From: Azomonas tarimensis
GTDB lineage: Bacteria; Pseudomonadota; Gammaproteobacteria; Pseudomonadales; Pseudomonadaceae
DNA: 64,000 nucleotides
NCBI RefSeq assembly: GCF_042648805.1
Contig: NZ_JBHRXZ010000016.1
Span: 281,258 to 345,257 of the forward strand
Direction: 5' to 3'
In this document: piece by piece, positions 1-8,148 of the stretch
How positions within the stretch are numbered: position 1 is the stretch's first letter
Layout of the letters: each line of letters opens with the position of its first letter
Made by a program: the position numbers and the translations under genes
The notes under the pieces: generated by a model
Told to the model about the DNA's origin: nothing
Databases searched by the model: none
Seen by the model: only the letters and a program-made list of their open reading frames with translations

Positions 1-765
1 CTTCTCGACGCCGGTTGCGGCGGAGATGGCCGAGAACACCACGATCATCACGATCAGCGCCGACTGGCTGGCGGTGTTTTCGGGAATGCCGAAAATGTGG
101 CTCAGTCCGTAGTTCAGCTGGATGATGCCGATGCCCAGGCTGGTGGCGATGCCGAATACAGTGCCTAGCACCGCTGCGGTGTCCACCGTGTGCCCGATGG
201 GGCCGTAGATGCGCTTGCCGAACAGCGGGTAGAGCGACGAGCGAATCGACAGCGGCAGACCCTGTCGATAGGAAAAGTAGGCCAGCGACATGCCCACCAG
301 AGTATAGACCCCCCATCCCGACAAACCCCAGTGCAGGAAGGTGAGCTGCATGGCCTGGCGGGCGGCTTCGGCGCTGCCGCCCACGCCTATCGGAGGCGCG
401 AGGAAGTGGCTGACCGGTTCGGCGATACAGAAGAACAGCAGGTCGATGCCGATCCCGGCGGAGAACAGCATGGCCGCCCAGGTGACGACGTTGAATTCGG
501 GCTTGGAATGATCCGGCCCCAGGCGAATCTTGCCGTAGCGCGACGTGCCGATGACCACCACAAAGATCAGGTAGGCCAGGATGGCAAGGAAATAGAACCA
601 GCCGAAGGTAACGGAGATCCAGCCCAGCACGGCATCGATCACCTGGCGTGACGAGTCGAAGAACATGCTCCAGATGGCGAAGACGACGATGCCCACGGCC
701 GAGGAATAAAAGACGATCGGATTGATCCGGTCCGTCTCGGCCGAAGCCTGGTCCGGGTGTGTCAT
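1..765 (-). CDS. betT: BCCT-family choline transporter (BetT-like), 3' end outside window
   Basis: The gene starts at the ATG complementary to 763-765 and runs off the left edge, so only the first 255 codons are visible. The protein begins MTHPDQASAETDRINPIVFY, then shows hydrophobic helices and the BCCT signature stretches AAMLFSAGIGIDLLFF and GTVFGIATSLGIG. The DRINPVVFY start, LGPDHSKPEF and PLFGKRIYGPIGHTVD resemble E. coli BetT, the proton-driven high-affinity choline carrier that feeds glycine-betaine synthesis during osmotic stress. BetT proteins are about 650-700 residues, with a cytoplasmic C-terminal regulatory tail that cannot be seen here. No betIBA genes are in view. Another BCCT substrate, such as betaine or carnitine, cannot be excluded, but the conserved stretches favour choline. 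Confidence 0.85.
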   Translation of the reverse strand, partial: MTHPDQASAETDRINPIVFYSSAVGIVVFAIWSMFFDSSRQVIDAVLGWISVTFGWFYFLAILAYLIFVVVIGTSRYGKIRLGPDHSKPEFNVVTWAAMLFSAGIGIDLLFFCIAEPVSHFLAPPIGVGGSAEAARQAMQLTFLHWGLSGWGVYTLVGMSLAYFSYRQGLPLSIRSSLYPLFGKRIYGPIGHTVDTAAVLGTVFGIATSLGIGIIQLNYGLSHIFGIPENTASQSALIVMIVVFSAISAATGVEK

Positions 766-1185
766 GTCGAGCTCCTTTGCTTCCCGCGCGCGACAAACCG
801 CCCGGGGTATTCGCAGGGCGCTGTCCCGGCCCAGCCGAGGGCGTTACCGAGAGATTCTGACACTGGATACGGCAAGCGCAGGCGATGGTGCTCGGAAAAC
901 CGTTTTGAGGTCTGGATGGACAGCCCGGAATTGTTTCCCATCGATGGGGAAAGGGGCGCGATTCTATACAAATGTTTGATATTTTGCACGGCCCTGGCAG
1001 TCGGCTCTGTTTTGATCGTAGCGACAGCCGGTCTGTCACCCGCGACGATGGACGAGGGGGGGCGCCGCTGGGTCTGATGCGCGGCAACCGGTACCTGATG
1101 ATACCCAAGGGGGTCTGCCCTTCCCTTGTCCAAACGCGACCCCCGACAGGTAGACTGGCGGCCTCCTCAAGCTCAAGGGCTCATC
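766..1185. other. Intergenic region between divergent betT and trmO
   Basis: About 420 bases without a convincing gene. The short overlapping frames on both strands have no ribosome-binding site or family resemblance. The region must hold the divergent promoters of the betT-like gene (left) and trmO (right). I saw no clear operator, riboswitch or terminator. Confidence 0.5.
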
Positions 1186-1881
1186 GTGCAGCACCTCGTT
1201 TCCCCCATCGGCCATGTGCGCTCCTGCTTTCGGGAGAAGTTCGCCATTCCGCGCCAGCCTCACCTCGCGCCGGCGGCCCGCGGCGTGCTCGAACTACTGC
1301 CGCCCTATGACCAGCCGCAGGCGGTGGAAGGTCTCGAACAGGTGAGTCACGTCTGGCTGCTGTTTCTGTTTCACCAGGCGCTCGAACAGCAACCTCGGCT
1401 CAGGGTGCGCCCGCCTCGCCTGGGCGGCAATCGCATGGTGGGCGTGTTCGCCACCCGCGCCACCCACCGCCCGAACGGGATCGGCCAGTCGGTAGTCAGG
1501 CTGGACAGGCTTGCGCCTGGCCGCCTGTATCTCTCCGGGATCGACCTGCTCGACGGCACGCCAGTGCTGGACATCAAACCCTACGTCCCCTACGCCGATG
1601 CCTGTCTGGAGGCACACAACGGCATGGCCGAGGCAGCCCCCGAGCAGCTGGACGTCCAGTGGTGCAACACGGCCCTGGCGCAGGCTCGCGGTCACGCCCG
1701 GCGTCTCGAAGAACCACTGGTGGAGCTCATCGAACAATGCCTGGCACAGGATCCACGCCCGGCCTATCAGACACCCGACCCACAACGCCGCTACGGTACC
1801 CGACTGTGGGACCTGGAAGTGCGCTGGCACTATCCAGAGCCCACGCAGATCCGCGTGCTCGAAGTTCTGCCCGCGGCCTGA
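1186..1881 (+). CDS. trmO: tRNA (N6-threonylcarbamoyladenosine(37)-N6)-methyltransferase TrmO
   Basis: The 231-residue product belongs to the TrmO/YaeB family, which uses SAM to methylate t6A37 of certain tRNAs to m6t6A and tunes decoding next to the anticodon. Visible signatures are SPIGHVRSCFREKFAIPRQP at the N-terminus, ATRATHRPNGIGQSVVRL and LDGTPVLDIKPYVPYAD, all characteristic of the TrmO beta-barrel. I chose the GTG at 1186 because CAAGGG lies six bases upstream and the family normally begins just before the SPIG motif; a TTG at 1126 would add 20 unrelated residues. The C-terminal half, ending YPEPTQIRVLEVLPAA, fits the usual length. It stands alone, opposite the betT-like gene. Confidence 0.92.
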   Translation: MQHLVSPIGHVRSCFREKFAIPRQPHLAPAARGVLELLPPYDQPQAVEGLEQVSHVWLLFLFHQALEQQPRLRVRPPRLGGNRMVGVFATRATHRPNGIGQSVVRLDRLAPGRLYLSGIDLLDGTPVLDIKPYVPYADACLEAHNGMAEAAPEQLDVQWCNTALAQARGHARRLEEPLVELIEQCLAQDPRPAYQTPDPQRRYGTRLWDLEVRWHYPEPTQIRVLEVLPAA

Positions 1882-2045
1882 TCCCCCCTGCGCTGTAGCA
1901 AGCCCGACAAAGCGGACACTCCTCCTGTTTCCCGCCCGGTCCCAACTCCCTGAATTTCAGGCTTTTTTCGCGCGCGCCAGAGGCGACTGGCGCGGCTTGG
2001 ATCTTGCAATCATGTCAGCACATTCCCAACAGGACGACCTCCCCC

Positions 2046-2483
2046 ATGGGCCTGTACTTGAGCGTGACCACTGCAAGCAACAACCTGAAAGAGAGCCCCA
2101 TCAACCGCCATATCATTCGCATGGCCAGTTCCGCCGCGCTCCTGTCGCGGCGTGGGGAGATCCCAGCATCGCCCTCTTTGGACGTGACCTTCATGCTGCC
2201 GGGCAAGTACGACAAGCCGGACTTCAGCGGCATGCGCATGGGTGGCTATACCCCGCAAAACGACACCCTGTTCTTTCAGGTCGCGGTGCCCCAGCGGGTC
2301 CTGGATTCGGAGCTGACCGAGCCCTACATGGACCTGCTGCTGCAGGATGTGGTGGATAACGCTGCGCAGATGTTCCACGAGAACAGCCTGGCCTTCGACG
2401 AGGCCGCCTGGCGGCGCATCATCTTCACGCTCAGCGAATCGGCCGCGCCCCGTCCCGACCTTCACCTGGTCGCCAGGCGCTGA
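2046..2483 (+). CDS. Conserved hypothetical protein, 145 aa
   Basis: A 145-residue protein starting MGLYLSVTTASNNLKESPIN. It has no signal peptide or membrane segment. A central beta-rich part (SLDVTFMLPGKYDKPDFSGM) is followed by a helical C-terminal part (LTEPYMDLLLQDVVDNAAQM) and a charged end. I recognise no catalytic motif and assign no function; it looks like the small cytosolic proteins annotated as hypothetical across pseudomonads. The ATG at 2046 is preferred over a TTG at 2004 because the first 14 residues of the longer form look like spacer. It converges on the gene ending at 2549. Confidence 0.65.
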   Translation: MGLYLSVTTASNNLKESPINRHIIRMASSAALLSRRGEIPASPSLDVTFMLPGKYDKPDFSGMRMGGYTPQNDTLFFQVAVPQRVLDSELTEPYMDLLLQDVVDNAAQMFHENSLAFDEAAWRRIIFTLSESAAPRPDLHLVARR

Positions 2484-2548
2484 GCCTCCCGCATGACATC
2501 GGCTACCTTTTTCGGGGCAGGCTGCGGGATTGGCGACCCGGGAGGTCG

Positions 2549-3142
2549 TCAGCCCCGCAGGGCTCCGCGAGCATCCCGGATGAGTACGAGGTAACGGGAA
2601 AATCCGGCAAACGCCGGCCCGAACACCAGCCAGGCATCCTCGGGATCCCTCTGCTTGAGTTCGGCGACTTCGATCAGTAACCGGTTGAGCATCTTCAGCG
2701 CGCCGTCCAGATGCATCACCAGCCAGGCGTCATTGGTGACCCATTTGTCCACCAGTTCATCCAGCCGCGCAAAGGTCCGCCTGAGGATGGGGTAGCCGGT
2801 GCGGCTTTCCTTCAGGGTCTTCAATATCAGATAGGCCTCGAAGGCATTCTCCGCACACGGCCTGGGCTTGCTGGCCTGCGTCAGATAACTGGCCCTGAAG
2901 GCTTCATGCCGACTGTCGAAGGCGTCGAGAAAGGCCGCCTCCGTGTCGAGCGCGACCAGCGGCTCGAACACGCCGAGCAGCACGTCGTAGCACTTGCCGA
3001 GTTCATCGACCAGCGTATCGAAGGGTGTCAGAAACGCCGGGTTGTGGATATGCGTCTTCACCAGTTGGCGAATCGCCGACAGCTCGGTCACGGTCATGCC
3101 GAGATTCCCGAGCTCCTTCAGGATGCTTGCTTCGACCCCCAT
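2549..3142 (-). CDS. Conserved hypothetical helical protein, 197 aa
   Basis: A 197-residue, mostly alpha-helical cytosolic protein beginning MGVEASILKELGNLGMTVTE. It has no signal peptide, no transmembrane stretch and no motif I know. Many evenly spaced Leu/Val/Ala residues (LVDELGKCYDVLLGVFEPLV, LKMLNRLLIEVAELKQ) suggest a helical bundle. It follows the YegP-like gene on the same strand after only 11 bases, so the two are probably co-transcribed. The function is unknown. Confidence 0.65.
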   Translation of the reverse strand: MGVEASILKELGNLGMTVTELSAIRQLVKTHIHNPAFLTPFDTLVDELGKCYDVLLGVFEPLVALDTEAAFLDAFDSRHEAFRASYLTQASKPRPCAENAFEAYLILKTLKESRTGYPILRRTFARLDELVDKWVTNDAWLVMHLDGALKMLNRLLIEVAELKQRDPEDAWLVFGPAFAGFSRYLVLIRDARGALRG

Positions 3143-3153
3143 GCCCGCCGGCC

Positions 3154-3486
3154 TCAGGTCAGATCGCTGATTTCAGCCACGCAGGCGTGATCTTTCACCG
3201 CATGCAGGGCGTTGTCGAACACCATGCGCGAGCTGAACAGCAGGCTCTTGGCGACGACATCGCCGACCCCGTCCTTGATCACGAAAAAGCTGTCGCCCGC
3301 CGCCACCTTGCCAGCGGCGATCTGGTTGCTCATCAAGGAGCCGACCCGAACGTCCTGAATGGCCTTCTCGGCTTCCTGCTTGCTCGGATATTCGGCGCTC
3401 AACAGCAGCACCTCGCCCTTGCTGTCGAGCAGGTGGAAGAAGAACTGCTGATCGCTGTTGCTCTTGAGTTCGAAGACTGCCGACAT
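3154..3486 (-). CDS. YegP-family DUF1508 protein
   Basis: A 110-residue protein with two tandem DUF1508 (YegP) repeats. The first is FELKSNSDQQFFFHLLDSKG ending in SAEYPSKQEAEKAIQDV; the second is FFVIKDGVGDVVAKSLLFSS ending in ALHAVKDHA. Each repeat has the F-x-(L/V)-K ... F-x-L-x-(D/N)-x-x-G-x-(V/L)-(L/A)-x-S pattern. The family is common and small; its biochemical role is not established. The ATG at 3486 is chosen because GGGAGA lies six bases before it; another ATG sits at 3492, immediately after the same site. The next gene downstream on this strand begins 11 bases after its stop. Confidence 0.85.
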   Translation of the reverse strand: MSAVFELKSNSDQQFFFHLLDSKGEVLLLSAEYPSKQEAEKAIQDVRVGSLMSNQIAAGKVAAGDSFFVIKDGVGDVVAKSLLFSSRMVFDNALHAVKDHACVAEISDLT

Positions 3487-3677
3487 TTCCATTCTCCCAG
3501 GCTGGTTTGGCTGGAACGACTTGTCCATGCGGGCAAGCGACCAGCAGGCGACAGGCTTTTGCAAGGCCGGTGCCAAGGGGAAAAGGGGCGTGCAATCAGC
3601 CGCTTGGCGGCAGACAAGCGGGTCGGCGTCGCGCCCTGGCACGACAAGATGTCGCAAAGCGGACCAAGCGCAAGGCC

Positions 3678-6203
3678 TCAGCGGGGCTTTTCGGGCGTCA
3701 GCAACAGATGTTCGCTGCCATAGACCTTGTCGAGATTTTCCGGTTTGAACGGGAAGCTCGCATAGCGCCCCGACAGCCAGCCCTCGATCGCATCGGCGTA
3801 ATGCGGACTGAGCGGATTGCCCGATTGTCCAGAGCTGTTCATGCCCAGCATCGGCTCGTCGAGGCCGAAGTCGACGATCATGCGCATCGACGGCACCAAC
3901 CAGGTGTCGAAGCTGGCGCCCCAGGCATAGGCCGACACGTTGAGGGTACTGTGATCCCCACCGGCCGGCAGGGGCCCACGGTCGAGCTGGCGTTGCAGGG
4001 CCTGCACCCCGGCGCGCTGCGGCGCGCCCATGAAGGGTGCCAGCTGGCTCGCGCCGCTGTTCCAGGTGTAGCGGTGCAGGCGACCCCATTGCCAGGCGCT
4101 GCGATCACTGCCCAGCCGCTCTTCCAGCAGCGCCACCGAGGCAGCAAGGCTGCGGGCGAGAATGGTCGGCTTGTCTTCCTGCTCCTGCGTTGTCCTGTCG
4201 TTCCAGAATGGGCTGTCGTCACGCCCCAGCAAATGATCGGCCTGGGCCGAATAAGCGGTACCGGCCACCTGCACCAGCGCCCGCCAGGCGGGCGACTGGC
4301 CGCCGCCCAGCTCGTCCTGGAAGATCAAGCGAGCACTCTCCTGCAAAAAGGCGCCGTACAGGGCCGCATCGGCCGAATCCGCGGCGAGTCGTCCGTCAAA
4401 CGCCAGTAGTCGCGTCAATGCCTCCTGTGCCCGGCCCTGCTCGGCGGCAGGCAGTGCGGCGATGGCTTCGGCCAGCGGCTGCTCCATACCGGGATCCTGG
4501 AACATGGCCTTGAGCTTGGCGGCGAAGGGGCTGGTCTGGTCGTACTGCATGGCCATCATGCTGCGGCTGTCATGGCGACCGCTCCCGGCCAGCTCGGCAA
4601 GGCGCTCGAAGCGCTCGGGGTAGTGCCAGGAACTGGAAAGCTGCATGCCGTAGCCCCGTGGCGCCACCCTGTGGTTGGCAGTGCCCAGCCAGCCCTGGGG
4701 TGGATCCTGGTCGTAGGGGTGCAGCATGGGGTCGGCGAAACCGTCCCAGTCATAGCGGCCATCCCAGCCCGGAGAGGGCATCAGACCGAGCCCGTCACGG
4801 CGGTTCGGATAGCGCCCGGTGACCTGCCAGCCGATGCTCTGCGCGTCGGCGAACACCAGGTTCAGTGCACTGGCACGGATCTCACGCGAGGCCTCGAAAG
4901 CCTGATCGACATTCTGCGCCCGCGACAGATCAAAGAAGGCGTCCAGCGAGCGGTCCTCGTTCATCGGCAGCTGCCGCAACGCCAGGCCATAGCCGCTCTC
5001 GAGCGAAAGCGGCTGAAGCGGATGCTTGCGCTCGCCCAGCACGCTGTTCAGCAACACGCCGTTTCGCGTCTCGTAAAGGGTCTCGCGAATCGGCCGCCCG
5101 CCCTTGATGAAAAAGGTTTCATGGCGCTGGCGCGCCGGCAGCCACTGGCCATCGGCCAGATACATCAGGCGGTCGCCCTCGCGGCGAACCTGCTCGAGAA
5201 ACAGGTCCTGAGTGTCGCCCATGACCATGGTCATGCCCCAGGCAAGCCGGCCATTGTAGCCGGCCACCACGGCGGGAATGCCGGCGATGCTGACGCCGGC
5301 AGCCTGGTACTTCGGCGAGCGGATCTGCACGTGGTTCCAGAACGAGGGAATCGCCAGCGGCAGATGAGTGTCGTTGGCCAGCAAGGGCTTGCCGCTGCGG
5401 CTGCGCTCGCCTGCAATCGCCCAGTTGTTCGACGCCGCGACATTGTGCAGGCCCAGCGCGGCGATCTGCCCGGCCGCGCGGTCGATGGCCGCCAAGGCCG
5501 GCAACTGCCCGGAAAGATCCAGCCCTTCGAGCTTCTGCGCCTCGGCAAAGGCCAGCGGCTCGTCAGGATAGATGGGCAGCAACCAGGCAAGATTCTCCGC
5601 ACCGACCTGCTGCGCCATCACCAGCGCTGCCACCTCCTCCTGCAGGTTCACTGACAGGCCGAAGTTGAGCAGGCAGAAGAGCAGTACCGAATCCTCGGGC
5701 TTCCAGTACTCGGGCCTGTATCCGGAGGCCGCCAGATCCACGGGCAGGTTGTCCTGATGCCGGAACAGATAGGCGTTGACGCCGCGCGAGTAGACCTCGA
5801 GGTACTGCTTCATCCGCGGTGTGGCGTTGCGATACAGCACCTGGGCGCTGTCGCGCAGGTTCACCGCACGCATGAAGCGATCAAGCTCCAGAACCCCCGG
5901 CCCGACCATTTCCGCCAGTCGACCTTCTGCGGTCAGGCGCAGGCTGACCATCTGGCTCAGGCGGTCGCCGGCATGCACGTAACCCATGGCGAACAGCGCA
6001 TCGTGAAAATTGCGGCTCTCGATCAGCGGGATGCCCAGTTCACTGCGGCGAATGCTGACGCTGTCGGCCAGCCCGGTAAGCGGCTGGACGCCGCGAGTCG
6101 GCATCAGGCTCTCGCCGTAGCGGTTTTCCAGATAGCGGTCGCAGCCGCCGAGGCCGAGCAGGCCGATCGCGGAGACCAGGGCAAGGGAAACAGGCAGGCG
6201 CAT
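3678..6203 (-). CDS. quiP: Penicillin acylase-family lipoprotein, QuiP-like (acyl-homoserine lactone acylase type)
   Basis: An 841-residue N-terminal-nucleophile hydrolase precursor. The signal sequence ends in a lipobox, LGGC, with the lipidated Cys at 21, so it should be envelope-anchored. The alpha-subunit part has DALFAMGYVHAGDRLSQM. The predicted autocleavage nucleophile is Ser258 in NVAASNNWAIAG, which opens the beta subunit. GYNGRLAWGMTMVMGDTQDL and the C-terminal SGQSGNPLSPHY are family signatures. Length and residues near the N-terminus (GVQPLTGLADSVSIRRSELG) resemble P. aeruginosa QuiP, which cleaves long-chain acyl-homoserine lactones. The true substrate here could be another N-acyl amide. 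It follows the DUF2489 gene by 47 bases on the same strand. Confidence 0.82.
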   Translation of the reverse strand: MRLPVSLALVSAIGLLGLGGCDRYLENRYGESLMPTRGVQPLTGLADSVSIRRSELGIPLIESRNFHDALFAMGYVHAGDRLSQMVSLRLTAEGRLAEMVGPGVLELDRFMRAVNLRDSAQVLYRNATPRMKQYLEVYSRGVNAYLFRHQDNLPVDLAASGYRPEYWKPEDSVLLFCLLNFGLSVNLQEEVAALVMAQQVGAENLAWLLPIYPDEPLAFAEAQKLEGLDLSGQLPALAAIDRAAGQIAALGLHNVAASNNWAIAGERSRSGKPLLANDTHLPLAIPSFWNHVQIRSPKYQAAGVSIAGIPAVVAGYNGRLAWGMTMVMGDTQDLFLEQVRREGDRLMYLADGQWLPARQRHETFFIKGGRPIRETLYETRNGVLLNSVLGERKHPLQPLSLESGYGLALRQLPMNEDRSLDAFFDLSRAQNVDQAFEASREIRASALNLVFADAQSIGWQVTGRYPNRRDGLGLMPSPGWDGRYDWDGFADPMLHPYDQDPPQGWLGTANHRVAPRGYGMQLSSSWHYPERFERLAELAGSGRHDSRSMMAMQYDQTSPFAAKLKAMFQDPGMEQPLAEAIAALPAAEQGRAQEALTRLLAFDGRLAADSADAALYGAFLQESARLIFQDELGGGQSPAWRALVQVAGTAYSAQADHLLGRDDSPFWNDRTTQEQEDKPTILARSLAASVALLEERLGSDRSAWQWGRLHRYTWNSGASQLAPFMGAPQRAGVQALQRQLDRGPLPAGGDHSTLNVSAYAWGASFDTWLVPSMRMIVDFGLDEPMLGMNSSGQSGNPLSPHYADAIEGWLSGRYASFPFKPENLDKVYGSEHLLLTPEKPR

Positions 6204-6250
6204 CGGGGAATCCTGTACGGCGGGTAGCGAATGGTTAAAGCAATGGGTGC

Positions 6251-6709
6251 TCAGGCCGCCTGGCGCCCGGGCAGCGCCTCGTCCAGCAACCAGCGCGCCG
6301 AACGCCGCGCCTCGGCCTTGTGCTTGAGCTCGAGCGCACTGAAGTTGGCTTCGTGACGGCGGCGTTCGTCGCGGTCCAGCGCCTTCCAGCCGGCATGGGT
6401 CGGCACATGTTCGGTGGCGTCGTAGAGCTGATGAAAAACCTGGCAGCGCGGATCCTGTCCGAGCGTCATATCGTAGTTGTCGATCAGTACCTTGATGCGG
6501 ATGGCACCCTCGATCAAGGGTACCTGCTCGTCCAGCAGCGAGCTGGCCAGCACACGAAGATGTTCGGCCAGCGAAGCCCGCCGGCTCGCTTCGGCGTCAG
6601 TCTGCTGACGCTCGCGACGCCAGACCTGCCGCCACAGGCGATAGGCATAGAAACCGAGACCGCCGATTACCAGCAGGGCCAGCGCGACCAAGGCGAGCGT
6701 CAGGGCCAT
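6251..6709 (-). CDS. DUF2489 membrane-anchored protein
   Basis: A 152-residue protein with one N-terminal transmembrane helix (LALVALALLVIGGLGFYAY), then a basic cytoplasmic part with a coiled-coil-like stretch and the DUF2489 core (GAIRIKVLIDNYDMTLGQDP, VFHQLYDATEHVPTHAGWK). No enzyme motif is visible. The ATG at 6709 puts the membrane segment at the very N-terminus; an upstream start would add 16 low-complexity residues. Seven bases separate it from the SEC-C gene upstream, so it probably belongs to the same operon (LEA2, SEC-C, DUF2489, perhaps the acylase). The function is unknown. Confidence 0.75.
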   Translation of the reverse strand: MALTLALVALALLVIGGLGFYAYRLWRQVWRRERQQTDAEASRRASLAEHLRVLASSLLDEQVPLIEGAIRIKVLIDNYDMTLGQDPRCQVFHQLYDATEHVPTHAGWKALDRDERRRHEANFSALELKHKAEARRSARWLLDEALPGRQAA

Positions 6710-6716
6710 GGCGGGC

Positions 6717-6905
6717 TCAGGCGCCGTGGCACTTCTTGAACTTCTTGTCGCTGCCACACGGGCAGGGATCGTTGCGACCCACTTCCTTCAGCGGGTTGCG
6801 AACAGGCTCCTGCGCGTGGTGGTTGCAGTGCGGACCGTGGACATGGTGAGCATGGCCGTGATCGTGGTTGCAGTCGGGACCGTGGACGTGTTGATTCTGG
6901 TTCAT
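6717..6905 (-). CDS. Small His-rich SEC-C zinc-binding protein
   Basis: A 62-residue protein with two parts. Residues 1-32 are His-rich (HVHGPDCNHDHGHAHHVHGP), with a repeated HVHGP-x-CNH element. The C-terminal 20 residues are a textbook SEC-C motif, GRNDPCPCGSDKKFKKCHG, which binds zinc as at the C-terminus of SecA. The His-rich part suggests extra metal binding or a metallochaperone role, which is inference. GGAG lies eight bases before the ATG, inside the end of the LEA2 gene, and the LEA2 stop is only four bases upstream, so translation is probably coupled. Confidence 0.85.
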   Translation of the reverse strand: MNQNQHVHGPDCNHDHGHAHHVHGPHCNHHAQEPVRNPLKEVGRNDPCPCGSDKKFKKCHGA

Positions 6906-6909
6906 GGAT

Positions 6910-7407
6910 TCACTCCGGGACGAAATCGGCGGGAATTATCTCGCCATCCCTGGAAATCTGCACGCGCTGTCCAAACATCATTCCCGTCTTGAGTTCACCG
7001 TCCAGCCGATAACGGATGGGTTGGCTGGGACGCTCCAGCAAGCGGACAACATAGCGCATGTGTCGCCACAGGTTGGTGCGCACCGGCACCTCGTAGATCC
7101 CGCGGCTGTTGGCCGGGATGTTGGCCCAGGCACTGGACTCGCCTTCGGCCAGTTCGAGGTCGTTCAGCCAGACCTTGTAGACCAGCCCCCGCACCGGCAG
7201 GCTCTTGTCATTGGGGTTGTCGATGCGAAACCGCAGTAGGAACTCCTGCTCCAGCATCCGCGCCTTGACGATGTCGACCTTGACCAACTCAACGTCGGGC
7301 TGCTCGAAACGGCCGCCAAACCAGGTCGAGCAGCCGGAAAGCCCGAGCATGAGCCCCAGCAGCAGCCAAGTTCGCAGATATAGTTGCTTTTGCGACAGCG
7401 CGGTCAT
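6910..7407 (-). CDS. LEA type 2 family lipoprotein
   Basis: A 165-residue predicted lipoprotein. A hydrophobic signal ends with GLSGC, so lipidation is expected. The mature part is a LEA14/WHy-type beta-sandwich: VELVKVDIVKARMLEQEFLL, FRIDNPNDKSLPVRGLVYKV with the conserved N-P-N, and IYEVPVRTNLWRHM. The family occurs widely in proteobacterial envelopes, with stress-related roles suggested but not proven. The ATG at 7407 is preferred over a GTG at 7416 because a GGAGT site lies at normal distance. It is the first gene of the operon running left through the SEC-C and DUF2489 genes. Confidence 0.82.
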   Translation of the reverse strand: MTALSQKQLYLRTWLLLGLMLGLSGCSTWFGGRFEQPDVELVKVDIVKARMLEQEFLLRFRIDNPNDKSLPVRGLVYKVWLNDLELAEGESSAWANIPANSRGIYEVPVRTNLWRHMRYVVRLLERPSQPIRYRLDGELKTGMMFGQRVQISRDGEIIPADFVPE

Positions 7408-7558
7408 TCCTGACACTCCATACGATGGCTCAGTGTAACAAGCAGCCAGCCGACCGCAATGGTTGTAGCCGTGAAAATAGCTCGGTCATACTTCAATCAT
7501 TTGACACTGTCGAAAACGCCGCGAAGCGGAAGCGCGGCCATCGTCCAAGGAGCACCAG

Positions 7559-8089
7559 ATGCAACGTTACGAAATTGCCTTCAACGGGGCGCTTGTCCCA
7601 GGCGTCGAGCTCGAGCAGGTCCAGGTAAACCTGGCCCGCCTGTTCCAGGCCGACGCCCAGCGCATCGCCGCGCTGTTTTCCGGACGGCGAACCGTCATCA
7701 AGCAGAATCTGGACGAAGCCGCGGCGGAGAAGTACCGCCTTATCCTGGAACGCGCCGGGGCCAGGGTGGAGGTCAGTCCCATGGCTGATGTCCAGGACGA
7801 CGCCGCTGATCGTACACAGCCCGGCGCGGACCTACCGCCATCACCCGCGGCCCGGTTGGAGATCGCGCCGCGCGACGATTACATGGCCGCCTTCATCGAC
7901 GTCGATGCGCCGGACTTCGGGCTCGCTCCCGCCGGCAGCGACCTGCTTGACCCGCGTGCCGAGGTGCCCGAACCGGCACTGGACCTTTCAGCCCTGAGCC
8001 TGGCGCCGGTGGGCAGTGATCTCGGCCAGCGTCCAGCAGATCCGGCCGCCCCGGCACCCGATACCAGCCACCTGAGCCTGGTGCGCTGA
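7559..8089 (+). CDS. Conserved hypothetical protein with basic N-terminal fold and acidic, Pro/Ala-rich tail
   Basis: A 176-residue cytosolic protein. Residues 1-75 form a compact domain (MQRYEIAFNGALVPGVELEQ, RIAALFSGRRTVIKQNLDEA, KYRLILERAGARVEVSPM). Its pattern, a beta start, LFSGR and K-x-x-LDEA-x-A-x-KY, I have seen at the N-terminus of several gammaproteobacterial proteins of unknown function. The rest is Asp/Pro/Ala-rich, probably disordered, with repeated LDLSALSLAPVGSDL and SHLSLVR pieces. Start codon and length are plausible: the frame opens just after an AGGAG site at 7547-7551. No function is assigned. Confidence 0.65.
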   Translation: MQRYEIAFNGALVPGVELEQVQVNLARLFQADAQRIAALFSGRRTVIKQNLDEAAAEKYRLILERAGARVEVSPMADVQDDAADRTQPGADLPPSPAARLEIAPRDDYMAAFIDVDAPDFGLAPAGSDLLDPRAEVPEPALDLSALSLAPVGSDLGQRPADPAAPAPDTSHLSLVR

Positions 8090-8148
8090 GCGGCGAACCT
8101 TAGCGGACCCGTCGGGCTCGAACCTTCACATGCTTACCGGTGCAGGTC